DNA from: Stieleria neptunia
GTDB lineage: Bacteria > Planctomycetota > Planctomycetia > Pirellulales > Pirellulaceae
Direction of reading: 5' to 3'
Length of the DNA: 64,000 nt
NCBI RefSeq assembly: GCF_007754155.1
Contig: NZ_CP037423.1
Location: forward strand, 8,180,938 to 8,244,937
A model generated the notes under the pieces. It was given only the letters and a program-made list of their open reading frames with translations. It did no database searches and had not been told where the DNA came from. This document shows, piece after piece, positions 35,613-44,117 of the stretch (position 1 is its first letter; every line of letters begins with the position of its first letter). The position numbers and the translations under genes are program-made.

Positions 35613-36730
35613 AATTCGATTTCGAGTCGTCGGAGTTCTTCCAGCCACAGCCGGATGTCATTGTTGTATTCGGTCGACATGTCACCGATGACCAACTGTC
35701 GATGAAATGCCGCCGCACCGGTATCGACATGCTCGGCGGCTTCGGCATTGGGGAATCGTAAATTCGGGTCGGGCGAGATCAATCCGACCAGAAAATTCAT
35801 CAACAATTCGTTGCGACTGATGTCCACCGGCAACACTTCTTCCAGTCGCGACGGCAAAGTGAGTTTGGCTTCCACCAGATCACGCAGGCTTTCTTTGCCC
35901 GCAAAAATGTTTCGTCCGCTGAGCAGTTCGATCAACACGTAGCCGACACTTGCCAGGTCACTGCGTGGGGTCGCCAATTCGTTTTCCAAGATCTCCGGCG
36001 CCGCGTACATCGGGGTGCACTCGCGTTCGCGGGGCGGATTCTTGTATTCGATCGCTGAACCCAAGTCGATCAATTTGGTGTGGCCGCTACGTTTGAGCAT
36101 GATGTTAGCGGGTTTGACGTCGCCATGCACGATCCCTTCGCGATGCAACGCCGCCAGTGCCGCCAGACACTCACGCATGATGGCCACCGCGATGCCGGCC
36201 TTGAATCGCGAGTGGTCGGGTCCCTTGGTGATGATCACGTCGTTGATGTACTTGAATCGACGGTTGTCCAAGTGCTGGCCCAACAGTTTCAGGCAACTGG
36301 GTGCGAGCAGCTGGCGAAGGTCATAGCCGTCGACCCATTCCATCATCATGATGCGGATCCGGTGACGTTCGAAAAAGTTTTGCACCGCCAGCAGGTTGTC
36401 GTGCTGAATCAACGCGACCTTGGAGGCGATCGTGGCGATCCGCCGCATCGCTTCGTCGTAGGCGCGGGCGCTTTGATAGTGCTCCGGGGAGAACACTTTC
36501 ATCGCGACCGGGACGGTGAACCCGTCGGTCCCGCGATACTCCGTCAGATAGACCTCGCCCTGACCGCCACGGCCGAGCAGGCGAAGCATGTGATGGTGCC
36601 CCGTCCAACTGACCTTCTGACGCTCGATCAGGTGGTCATACCAATGAACGAGCTTCGCGTCACCGCTGGTGTTGACGGTGCCGCGAAAAGTAACCGTTGG
36701 ATTGGGTTCGAATCGTGTGGTGGATTCCAT
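35609..36730 (-). CDS. Serine/threonine protein kinase
   Basis: ATG at 36728-36730 (MESTTRFEPN), 373 aa. Hanks-type kinase motifs are present: LLGRGGQGEVYLTEYRG glycine loop, VAMKVF lysine, HREGIVHGDVKPANIMLKRS catalytic loop with Asp, and TKLIDLGSAIEY metal-binding Asp. The domain spans about residues 50-320. No membrane span or sensor domain follows; the C-terminus is a short helical tail, so it is probably cytosolic. The stop overlaps the IMPase start. Confidence 0.85.
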   Translation of the reverse strand: MESTTRFEPNPTVTFRGTVNTSGDAKLVHWYDHLIERQKVSWTGHHHMLRLLGRGGQGEVYLTEYRGTDGFTVPVAMKVFSPEHYQSARAYDEAMRRIATIASKVALIQHDNLLAVQNFFERHRIRIMMMEWVDGYDLRQLLAPSCLKLLGQHLDNRRFKYINDVIITKGPDHSRFKAGIAVAIMRECLAALAALHREGIVHGDVKPANIMLKRSGHTKLIDLGSAIEYKNPPRERECTPMYAAPEILENELATPRSDLASVGYVLIELLSGRNIFAGKESLRDLVEAKLTLPSRLEEVLPVDISRNELLMNFLVGLISPDPNLRFPNAEAAEHVDTGAAAFHRQLVIGDMSTEYNNDIRLWLEELRRLEIEL

Positions 36731-36904
36731 CGTCGCGACGGTCCGTCGTTTTATGAATAGCGAGAGGGGCAAAATCAAACGCAGCGTTCTGCGGTCTCTC
36801 CGTCCTGACCGGCCAGCTACATTTGGACACTACAGTCTACACGGCCCGCCCAGATTCAAAAGGCGAGAGTTGGTCCCAAATCCCGCAGTTGCGGGTGAAT
36901 GCAA

Positions 36905-38326
36905 TTATGGCTCCTTGCGATGACGGCTGGTGCGAGCGATTCGGTGCAAATCCTCGCGGCGGGTCAGGAACCCCCAATTAAGTGCGCGATCTTGCTCGTA
37001 CTGCTTTCCTAAGGTCAAAGCGATCGATGCTTTGGCCATTTCGTACCCCAGGTAAAAGGCGTGCCCGCGGTCCACGTTGTCGGCTATCGGCGCGTTCAGT
37101 AAACGCTCGAACAGCAAAAACGGGTCCTGCTCACAAAGATGGATCTGACGCGAAACCAGGTGGATCGCATCATCCTGGGCGAACAATCGATAATTATTGT
37201 CCTTGATGGCCGCGGAAAGCCCCTCCAAAGTGTCCTGCGGAAATGAACGCAGCCTTCGGTCACGCAGCAGCACCAATTCGTCGGACAAGTTTTTGGGAGG
37301 AATGCCGTTTTGGACCGCCGCGTGCACCAGACGCCTGGCATGGTCACACTCGCGCACCGAAGAACGCGCCCAATTGATCACCTGGGTGGTCAGGACACTT
37401 TGAATTCTCAGCTCCTGACAGATCCCCAACAGCAGCGTGTTGATGCCGGCCGAATCGGCGTCGGTCAATTCGGTCACGTTGCCAATGCCCATCATCATCG
37501 GCAACTCCGGATAGCGCCGCCGCACCTCCGAATAACGCACGATGCTGGCCGCCAACCCCGAACCGATCGGCTCCAAAATCGGATCCAATCGCATCGGGAC
37601 GTTCCGCCGCGCCAGATACTCGATCGTTTCATCCAGACTGGCCAAATCGGTTGGTGAATCAGGAATCACGACGACCTCCGTGCCCCAGCGCTCCGCATGC
37701 TCCCGGTTCTGGGAATTGACACTCAACACCAACGACGCACCGGCGCGACAAGCGGCTTCCGCTTCCCATGGATCGAACGTATCGACAGAAACCGGAACGC
37801 CCTGCGATACCACCGCGCCGATGTAGTCCGCAATCGATTCAAAGCGTGCGGATGGATCACACCCGACATCAATTCGATCCGCACCCTCGCGGATCAATTG
37901 CAATGCCGTGGTCAAAAACTGATCCCGGCTCAGCCTCGGCACATGATTGATCTCCGCGATGATCTCGATGTCATACCGACTGAGATCGATTTCCGAACGT
38001 GATTCCCCAAACAGTTCCGCCATGTCGCGACAATCATTCGGTCCGACAACGACTTCGGCCGCCACGTGATCGCGCAACGTTTCGATTCCCGATTCGCAAA
38101 ACCCGGGCACGATCAAATGAGTCGTTTGCTTGGGCAAATCCAGCTTCCGCGCGAGCCATTTCGGGGTCATCAATGCGGCAACGGTGATCGGCATGACACC
38201 GATCGAATAGTCAAACGCATGCCGTCCGGCAAGCGCGTCAACGATCTCGCGGACAGCATGCTGGGCAAGCGTTCCGGTGACAAAGTGCAAGTGCGATGTT
38301 TCGGAGAGTTCGAGAGCCGATGGCAT
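36905..38326 (-). CDS. Dihydropteroate-synthase-like protein (DUF6513 type)
   Basis: ATG at 38324-38326, 473 aa. The first part (HLHFVTGTLAQHAVREIVDA to LIVPGFCESG) fits DUF6513. The pterin-binding TIM barrel follows: IEIIAEINHVP, EGADRIDVGCDPSARFESIA, VPVSVDTFDPWEAEAACRAG and LPMMMGIGNVTELTDADSAG. Relatives occur with the tetrahydromethanopterin-linked C1 genes of planctomycetes and methylotrophs, so a role in archaeal-type pterin synthesis is likely. A classical folate DHPS is less likely given length and N-terminal extension. Confidence 0.8.
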   Translation of the reverse strand: MPSALELSETSHLHFVTGTLAQHAVREIVDALAGRHAFDYSIGVMPITVAALMTPKWLARKLDLPKQTTHLIVPGFCESGIETLRDHVAAEVVVGPNDCRDMAELFGESRSEIDLSRYDIEIIAEINHVPRLSRDQFLTTALQLIREGADRIDVGCDPSARFESIADYIGAVVSQGVPVSVDTFDPWEAEAACRAGASLVLSVNSQNREHAERWGTEVVVIPDSPTDLASLDETIEYLARRNVPMRLDPILEPIGSGLAASIVRYSEVRRRYPELPMMMGIGNVTELTDADSAGINTLLLGICQELRIQSVLTTQVINWARSSVRECDHARRLVHAAVQNGIPPKNLSDELVLLRDRRLRSFPQDTLEGLSAAIKDNNYRLFAQDDAIHLVSRQIHLCEQDPFLLFERLLNAPIADNVDRGHAFYLGYEMAKASIALTLGKQYEQDRALNWGFLTRREDLHRIARTSRHRKEP

Positions 38327-38853
38327 GTCGCGTTGGCCGAGAGAAGGAAGTGTTTGGACGCCGGGAATCGTTCAAACGGAATCACCGTCATAAAGGTTAA
38401 CCGGTTGCGCGCCGCCCACGCGCGCGGCACGGCGTGAAGTGATGTTGGAAGTCCAAGATTGTCGTTGAAATCATCTCACCAACGCTTCATTTTTTTTAAT
38501 CCGATCGCACCAGTCGCTCTTGACTGATGTGCGACAACGCGTACAACTTCAATGAGCGAGAGATTCGTGTACGAAGCGAAGTTGCGATTCCGATTGAAAC
38601 TTCTCTTTGTCGTGGCCGGGATCTCTCGTTTTTTTATGCGCTGAACGTGACACGCGCGGAGCAACGTCTTGTGTTTGCGGTGCTTCAACCGGTTCAATGG
38701 GCTTCACAGCATCGCTGATGCTGGAATGACAGGCTGGAAGCCTATCCCACTTTTCCGAGACCAACGCGACAGTTCGCTTGATCCACCACGTGCGATGCAC
38801 CTGCATCGCTGAATCTCTGTCGACGCACTTCCCCATGACGGATTCGATCACAG
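38327..38853. other. Intergenic stretch, no supported gene
   Basis: 527 bp between divergent genes. It holds one copy of the GACAGGCTGGAAGCCTATCC repeat (38727-38750), also seen twice at 45890-45960. Small frames here have no support. Confidence 0.6.
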
Positions 38854-39534
38854 ATGGCTGAATCGGACATTGAATTGCTATGGCAAAGTGATCTGATGAT
38901 GGCAGTCAACAAGCCGGCCGGTCTATCGACTCAAGCACCGGCGGGCATCGATAGCTTGGAAAGTCGGCTGCATCGACAATTCGCACGCACCGATCGCTAC
39001 CTTTCCTTTCCGCATCGCTTGGATCGCTTCGTCAGTGGTGTGATCCTGGTCGCGTTGACCAAAAAAGCCGCGCGATTGCTTTCGGCCCAGTTCGCAAGCC
39101 GCAAGACTCGTAAGCAGTACCTGGCGGTGGTCGAAGGTCAATGCAAGGTGGGCCAAACAGGCCCTCAGCAGTGGGACGATTTCATTCGCAAGGTGAACGA
39201 CCAGCCGCGGGCGGAGGTCTGTGACGAAGCAGCACCCGGCGCAAAACTGGCCAGCACGGTCGTCAAAACGCTTTCGCTGGACCTGGCCGCCGATCGCACC
39301 CTGATGGAACTGAGCCCGATCACCGGACGCATGCACCAACTGCGGCTGCAAACCGCATCACGCGGCCACCCGATCGTCGGCGATGAAACCTACGGAGCGA
39401 CACAGGGCGGTGCGAAACAGGGCGGTGCGACGAAACAGCACACCGACCGCATCCTGCTGCACGCGCATCGCTTAGAATTTCACGACCCGTCCAACGGCCG
39501 CCTGATCCAAGTCGAATCGGCGTGTCCATTTTAA
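38854..39534 (+). CDS. RluA-family rRNA/tRNA pseudouridine synthase
   Basis: ATG at 38854, 226 aa. The RluA signature is present: MMAVNKPAGLSTQAPAG, then the catalytic FPHRLDRFVSGVILVALTK with Asp in HRLD, and ITGRMHQLRLQTASRGHPIV followed by GDETYG. It isomerises uridine to pseudouridine in structured RNA. There is no S4 domain, so it belongs to the short RluA/RluC-like group; the exact target cannot be given. A GGAKQGGATKQ insertion near residue 190 looks like a small in-frame repeat. Confidence 0.85.
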   Translation: MAESDIELLWQSDLMMAVNKPAGLSTQAPAGIDSLESRLHRQFARTDRYLSFPHRLDRFVSGVILVALTKKAARLLSAQFASRKTRKQYLAVVEGQCKVGQTGPQQWDDFIRKVNDQPRAEVCDEAAPGAKLASTVVKTLSLDLAADRTLMELSPITGRMHQLRLQTASRGHPIVGDETYGATQGGAKQGGATKQHTDRILLHAHRLEFHDPSNGRLIQVESACPF

Positions 39535-39816
39535 TCTGCCAACATCATTCGCTTCGCGGGTAGACGTTGGGAAAGATGCGAAATGCGACAGACACGGACG
39601 CTTTCGTCGTTTGACGGAGAGACGCTCAGCGGATCGTTGCACGACGTCCTTTCTGCCAGGAGGGTGACTTTCAAACTGCAGGACCTCCACACGGGAGGGT
39701 TGAATACATCATGACCTCGGCGAGCGGCGATTGATCGGCTAAGGTGTTGCGCTCGCGTCGTTACGACGGTCCACTTACCGTTTCGCGTCGTCACCACTGA
39801 AATTCGGTCGGAATCA

Positions 39817-40608
39817 ATGACTCGCCTGGGCGCCGTTTCTTATTTAAACACCAAACCGCTGATCCACGGGCTCAAAGACGCCCTTGGCCCCGGTGACTCG
39901 TTGACGTTGAACTTGCCCAGCCGATTGGCCAGTCAGCTCCGCAACGGCGAATTGGACGTCGCGCTGATCCCCTCGGTCGAATACTTTCGCGGCGACGACT
40001 ATCGAATCGTCTCCGACGCCGCGATCGCCTGTCGCGGGCCGGTCTGGAGCGTGCGGTTGGTCAGCCGAGTGCCCGTCAAGCAGATCAAGCGGCTCGCCCT
40101 GGACGAAGGCAGCCGCACCAGTGCCGCGATGGTCCGTGTGTTGCTCTGGCAGATGCACGGGCTGAAACCCGAAACGACGGTTCTGTCGATGGAACAGTCA
40201 CCGGAATCGGTGGACGCCGACGCCGTGCTGATCATCGGAGACCGGGCGATGCATCCCGAGCGGGGGGTTTACAATGAGATTTGGGACCTCGGAGACCGCT
40301 GGTGCCGCTACACCGAAACCCCCTTCGTTTTCGCCATGTGGGTGGCCAGACCCGGGATCAACACCGATGATCTGGTCGACATCCTGCAACGTTGTCGCGA
40401 TGCGGGCGTGGATGCGATGGAATCGATCGCCCAAACCCATGCGGCGGCACACGGGCTGACAAACGAAGACCTGTATCGCTATTTTGCCGAGAACCTTCAC
40501 TTTCAACTGGGCGAATCCGAGCTGGCGGGACTGCGGCGGTTTCGCGACGGTTGCGAAGAACTCGGATTGCTGGACACGAAAACTACTGAATCGATTGAAG
40601 AATCATGA
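39817..40608 (+). CDS. mqnA: Chorismate dehydratase MqnA (futalosine menaquinone pathway)
   Basis: ATG at 39817, 263 aa. The fold is periplasmic-binding-protein-like: TRLGAVSYLNTKPLIHGL, then NGELDVALIPSVEYFR and ADAVLIIGDRAMHPERGVYN. MqnA dehydrates chorismate to 3-enolpyruvylbenzoate, the first step of the futalosine route to menaquinone. The stop overlaps the mqnC start by 4 bp (ATGA), so the two are an operon. Confidence 0.88.
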   Translation: MTRLGAVSYLNTKPLIHGLKDALGPGDSLTLNLPSRLASQLRNGELDVALIPSVEYFRGDDYRIVSDAAIACRGPVWSVRLVSRVPVKQIKRLALDEGSRTSAAMVRVLLWQMHGLKPETTVLSMEQSPESVDADAVLIIGDRAMHPERGVYNEIWDLGDRWCRYTETPFVFAMWVARPGINTDDLVDILQRCRDAGVDAMESIAQTHAAAHGLTNEDLYRYFAENLHFQLGESELAGLRRFRDGCEELGLLDTKTTESIEES

Positions 40609-41738
40609 TCACGGACATTCTGGATAAAGCGGTTGCCGGCGAGCGACTTTCGGCATCGGAAGGCCTGGCGCTGTTGGAAAGCCACGACTTGGCCGCCATC
40701 GGCGCGGCCGCCGACAAGGTCTCGCGGCGGATGCACCCCGAACCGTATCGCACCTACAACGTCGATCGGAACATCAACTACACCAACATCTGCACCGCCG
40801 TCTGTCACTTCTGTGCGTTTTATCGCGGCCCCAAAAGCGACGAAGGCTACGTGCTGCCGCGGGAAGAACTGCTCCGCAAAGTCGAAGAGACGGTGGCGGT
40901 CGGCGGCAACCAAATCCTGATGCAAGGCGGTTTGCACCCCAAGTTCAAACTCGATTGGTACGAAGAGTTACTTTCGGACATCAAATCGGCGTTCCCGTCG
41001 GTGAATATCCACGGCTTTAGCCCGCCGGAGCTGTACCATTTCACGAAGGTGAACAACCTGCCGATCGAAGAGGTCCTGTCGCGGCTAAAAGCAGCCGGCC
41101 TGGGAAGCATTCCCGGCGGAGGCGCTGAGATCCTGGTCGACCGCGTCCGCAATGAACTGACCCGCGGCAAAGTCGATTCGGACAATTGGTTGAACGTGAT
41201 GCGGGTCTGGCACCAGCTGGGCGGGATTAGCACCGCCACGATGATGTTCGGCCACGTCGAAACCCTGGCCGAACGGATCGAGCACCTCGAGCGGATTCGC
41301 GACCTGCAGGACGAGACCGCTGGATTCACGGCGTTCATCTGCTGGACGTTCCAACCGGACAACACCGACATGAGCCACATCGCGGCGTCGGGCTCATTTG
41401 AATACCTCAAGACCCAAGCCGTTTCCCGCTTGTTCCTGGACAACGTCGCCAACATCCAAAGCAGTTGGGTGACGCAGGGTTTGAAGATGGGACAGCTGGC
41501 GATGCTGTTCGGCGCCAACGACATGGGCAGCTTGATGATTGAAGAAAACGTCGTCGCCGAAGCCGGAACTGTCCACTTCATGTCGTTGAATCAAATTCGC
41601 CAGGCGATCGAAGAATTGGGATTCCAACCGCGCCAACGCGACGTGTTTTACAACCTGGTCGACGAAGAACTGGAGCAGAAGGCGATCCAGGCGGACGGCC
41701 ACACCGGGCCGAAAGATTTGGTCCAACTGGCGGTTTAG
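40605..41738 (+). CDS. mqnC: Cyclic dehypoxanthinyl futalosine synthase MqnC
   Basis: ATG at 40605, 377 aa. Radical SAM enzyme with cluster motif ICTAVCHFCAFYRG (CxxxCxxC). Further motifs GGNQILMQGGLHPKFKLDWY, MMFGHVETLAERIEHLERI and AFICWTFQPDNTDM are those of MqnC rather than MqnE. It cyclises dehypoxanthine futalosine, the radical step of menaquinone synthesis. Directly downstream of mqnA and 14 bp upstream of scpA. Confidence 0.9.
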   Translation: MITDILDKAVAGERLSASEGLALLESHDLAAIGAAADKVSRRMHPEPYRTYNVDRNINYTNICTAVCHFCAFYRGPKSDEGYVLPREELLRKVEETVAVGGNQILMQGGLHPKFKLDWYEELLSDIKSAFPSVNIHGFSPPELYHFTKVNNLPIEEVLSRLKAAGLGSIPGGGAEILVDRVRNELTRGKVDSDNWLNVMRVWHQLGGISTATMMFGHVETLAERIEHLERIRDLQDETAGFTAFICWTFQPDNTDMSHIAASGSFEYLKTQAVSRLFLDNVANIQSSWVTQGLKMGQLAMLFGANDMGSLMIEENVVAEAGTVHFMSLNQIRQAIEELGFQPRQRDVFYNLVDEELEQKAIQADGHTGPKDLVQLAV

Positions 41739-41752
41739 GCTAAACTTAGGCC

Positions 41753-42559
41753 ATGCCATTCCGCGTCGAACTCGCTGTCTACAACGGTCCCATCGACTTG
41801 CTCCTCTACCTGGCGCGACGCCAGGAGGTGAGTTTGATGGAGGTCTCGCTTTCCAAAGTGATCGATCAATACGGCGACTACCTGGAACTGCTTCAGGAAT
41901 TGGACCTGGCCGACATCGGCGACTTTCTGGAACTGGCCAGCATCCTGGTCGAACTCAAAAGCCAAGCGGTGCTGCCGCAAACGGTCGACGCCGATGAGCA
42001 GGACGAGCAGATCGAAGACCCGCAATCCGAGCTGGTCGAACGACTGCTGCAATACAAAGAAATCCGAGACGCGGCGGCGGTGCTGGATGAAATGGCGGGC
42101 CGTTGGCAACAGCGTTACCAGCGGATGAGTGATGATCTGCCGCGACGCCGCATCGACCCGGGTGATCAACCGATCGCCGATCTGGAAATCTGGGACCTGG
42201 TCAGCGCCTTCGGACGGATCATGCGCGAATCCGCCGGCCCCCCGCAAACCGAAGTCATCTACGATGACACCCCGATCCACGTCTACATGCAAAAGATCCA
42301 CACGCACCTCGCGGCACAGCAACGTGTGGCATTGATGGATCTGGTCGAAGGCGGGATCCACAAGTCGGCGTTGATCGGCTGGTTCCTCGCGACGTTGGAA
42401 CTGACACGACACCACGGTGCGGCGGTCGAAGAAGACGAAGCCGGCGACATCGTGATCGTGAAGACCGGGGAGTACAGCGAAGACCTGGCCGTCAACGAAG
42501 TCGACAACTACGGCAACGACGGCATCATCGCCACCAACCTGCCCAGCCAGCCGCGGTAG
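41753..42559 (+). CDS. scpA: Segregation and condensation protein ScpA
   Basis: ATG at 41753, 268 aa. The N-terminal kleisin pattern is clear: VELAVYNGPIDLLLYLARRQ, EVSLMEVSLSKVIDQYGDYL and DFLELASILVELKSQAVLP. The C-terminal winged helix follows (ALMDLVEGGIHKSALIGWFL). ScpA bridges SMC with ScpB in chromosome condensation. The only 14 bp gap after mqnC suggests joint transcription; scpB is not in the window. Confidence 0.88.
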   Translation: MPFRVELAVYNGPIDLLLYLARRQEVSLMEVSLSKVIDQYGDYLELLQELDLADIGDFLELASILVELKSQAVLPQTVDADEQDEQIEDPQSELVERLLQYKEIRDAAAVLDEMAGRWQQRYQRMSDDLPRRRIDPGDQPIADLEIWDLVSAFGRIMRESAGPPQTEVIYDDTPIHVYMQKIHTHLAAQQRVALMDLVEGGIHKSALIGWFLATLELTRHHGAAVEEDEAGDIVIVKTGEYSEDLAVNEVDNYGNDGIIATNLPSQPR

Positions 42560-42859
42560 GGCATGCTGAATGTCATGTTGCGCCTTCGTCTAACGTTCGG
42601 ACTTGTTCCCAGGCTCCGCCTGGGAACACACTGTCTTGGAGGCTCCGCCTCTCCGGTCCGCCGGCGGGGCCGGAGTTGAATCGCGTTCCCAGGCGGAACC
42701 TGGGAACGAGTCAACACGTTGCAGGTTGCAGTGGGGCACGCTGCCAGCTTGCCGCTTCGCAAGCTTTGGCGTGAGGTGGGGGGCAAGCTGAAGCTTGCCG
42801 GGACGCAAGCTGGAAGCTTACGCCACTTTTAGCAAGCTGTGGAGGCTTGGACCACAGCG
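42560..42859. other. Intergenic palindrome cluster
   Basis: 300 bp between convergent genes. It holds two TTCCCAGGC-GCCTGGGAA hairpins (about 42606-42632 and 42684-42710) and two AAGCTTGCC/AAGCTGGAAGC stem units (42745-42835). The second type also occurs at 59968. Probably transcription-terminating or mobile palindromes. Confidence 0.6.
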
Positions 42860-43936
42860 TTACTTGCGGGCCGTGGGGATGAACGGGTCCAGGTTGGCGA
42901 GTCCTTGGCCGTCGCACTCGGCTGCGAAACGGTAGCCGAGCGTGGCGATCTGATCCGCCGCGGCGGTCAATTCGGCTTCGTTGTTGAGCTTCAGCTTGAT
43001 GCCCGCGACGACCTTCAAGATTTGATCCAGGATCGGTTCTTCGACTTTGGCCGCAACGCTTTGCAGTCGCTTTGAGGCGCGGCTGGCGCGCTGTGCGACG
43101 GTCATGGCGAAGGTCGCTTTTTGGGTCGCAACGGCCGTCGCCCGCAGCGACGACTCGAGTTCGGCGATCATGCCGGCGACAAACATCACCCGCAACTGCT
43201 CGGGCGTCCTCGTCGCGTTCTGCTTGCCGTCGCTGTGAACAAAGTTGTGGCGGATCGTCCCTTGGCTCCAGGAGACAAATTCAAAGTCCAGTGACCCGGC
43301 GGGGTGACCGCCGACATTGACCAACTCCTCATCCGCCGTGGTGTGGCACCGCAGACAGCTTTGCGCGACCAGGTACGCATTGGCGGGATTGCGCATCCCC
43401 GCCCGAATACTTTGCGCGATCCGTTCGGCGCGGTGCTCGGCAGATTCTGTCAAACGCGTGACCGTTTCGCCGCCATAGTGGTGATGCAGATCCAGCCAGT
43501 CTTTGGCGGCGCCGTGACACGATTCGCATGAGACGCCGGCAACGACGTGATGCGTCGCGTCGGAACCGGACTGGCCAGCGGCGTCAGATTGCTGGGTGTA
43601 GTGGCAGGCGACACAGCGCCCGGAGTGCTTGATCGAACGGAGGCCCAGCTTGGATGCGATTTGCTTGGCTTCGGGTTTGCGATGCAATTGGTCAAAGGTC
43701 AGCGCGTGCGGCGTCGTCTGCCAAACCTTGACTTCTGACGCGTGGCATTTGACGCAGGCGTCGTTCCCGACCACACGATCGGGATCGGCGGGCGTGGCGA
43801 TCCCCAGAGGATGGGCGGTCGTCGAACCATCGTTTTGCTGGGCCGAGACCCAACTGGTTTGTGCGTTTGCTGAAATCGTTGTGATGACAGCCAGAGAAAA
43901 CAAGACCGTGCGCAAGGAGCGGTGGCGAATCGTCAT
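42860..43936 (-). CDS. Tetrahaem cytochrome c, cytochrome c554-like
   Basis: ATG at 43934-43936, 358 aa, with signal peptide (SLRTVLFSLAVITTISANAQ). Four CxxCH haem sites are visible: DACVKCHAS, GRCVACHYT, SCESCHGAA and SCLRCHTTA. The family acts in periplasmic electron transfer. The extra histidines (HALTFDQLH, DLHHHYGGE) may serve as distal ligands. The last 110 residues are helical and haem-free. It lies divergent from the pseudokinase gene 181 bp away. The redox partner cannot be deduced. Confidence 0.82.
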   Translation of the reverse strand: MTIRHRSLRTVLFSLAVITTISANAQTSWVSAQQNDGSTTAHPLGIATPADPDRVVGNDACVKCHASEVKVWQTTPHALTFDQLHRKPEAKQIASKLGLRSIKHSGRCVACHYTQQSDAAGQSGSDATHHVVAGVSCESCHGAAKDWLDLHHHYGGETVTRLTESAEHRAERIAQSIRAGMRNPANAYLVAQSCLRCHTTADEELVNVGGHPAGSLDFEFVSWSQGTIRHNFVHSDGKQNATRTPEQLRVMFVAGMIAELESSLRATAVATQKATFAMTVAQRASRASKRLQSVAAKVEEPILDQILKVVAGIKLKLNNEAELTAAADQIATLGYRFAAECDGQGLANLDPFIPTARK

Positions 43937-44117
43937 GTGGTGTTGCGAAGTGTCGGGTGGCGATCGGATCGTCAGAACTGGCAGATTCGGCAAAGCCGTC
44001 GACCGCATCGATCGGAGGCTGGCCGGAACCCAAGCTTACGTCACGCAATGTCACCCTGCCCCCAATCCGCTCGCCCCTCTTTCGCGCCATCCACATTTTG
44101 CCATCAGAGGTTATGCT

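Noticed and set aside
43629..44117. N-terminal extension of the pseudokinase
   Set aside because: It overlaps the oppositely oriented cytochrome gene, whose signal peptide and haem motifs are clear.
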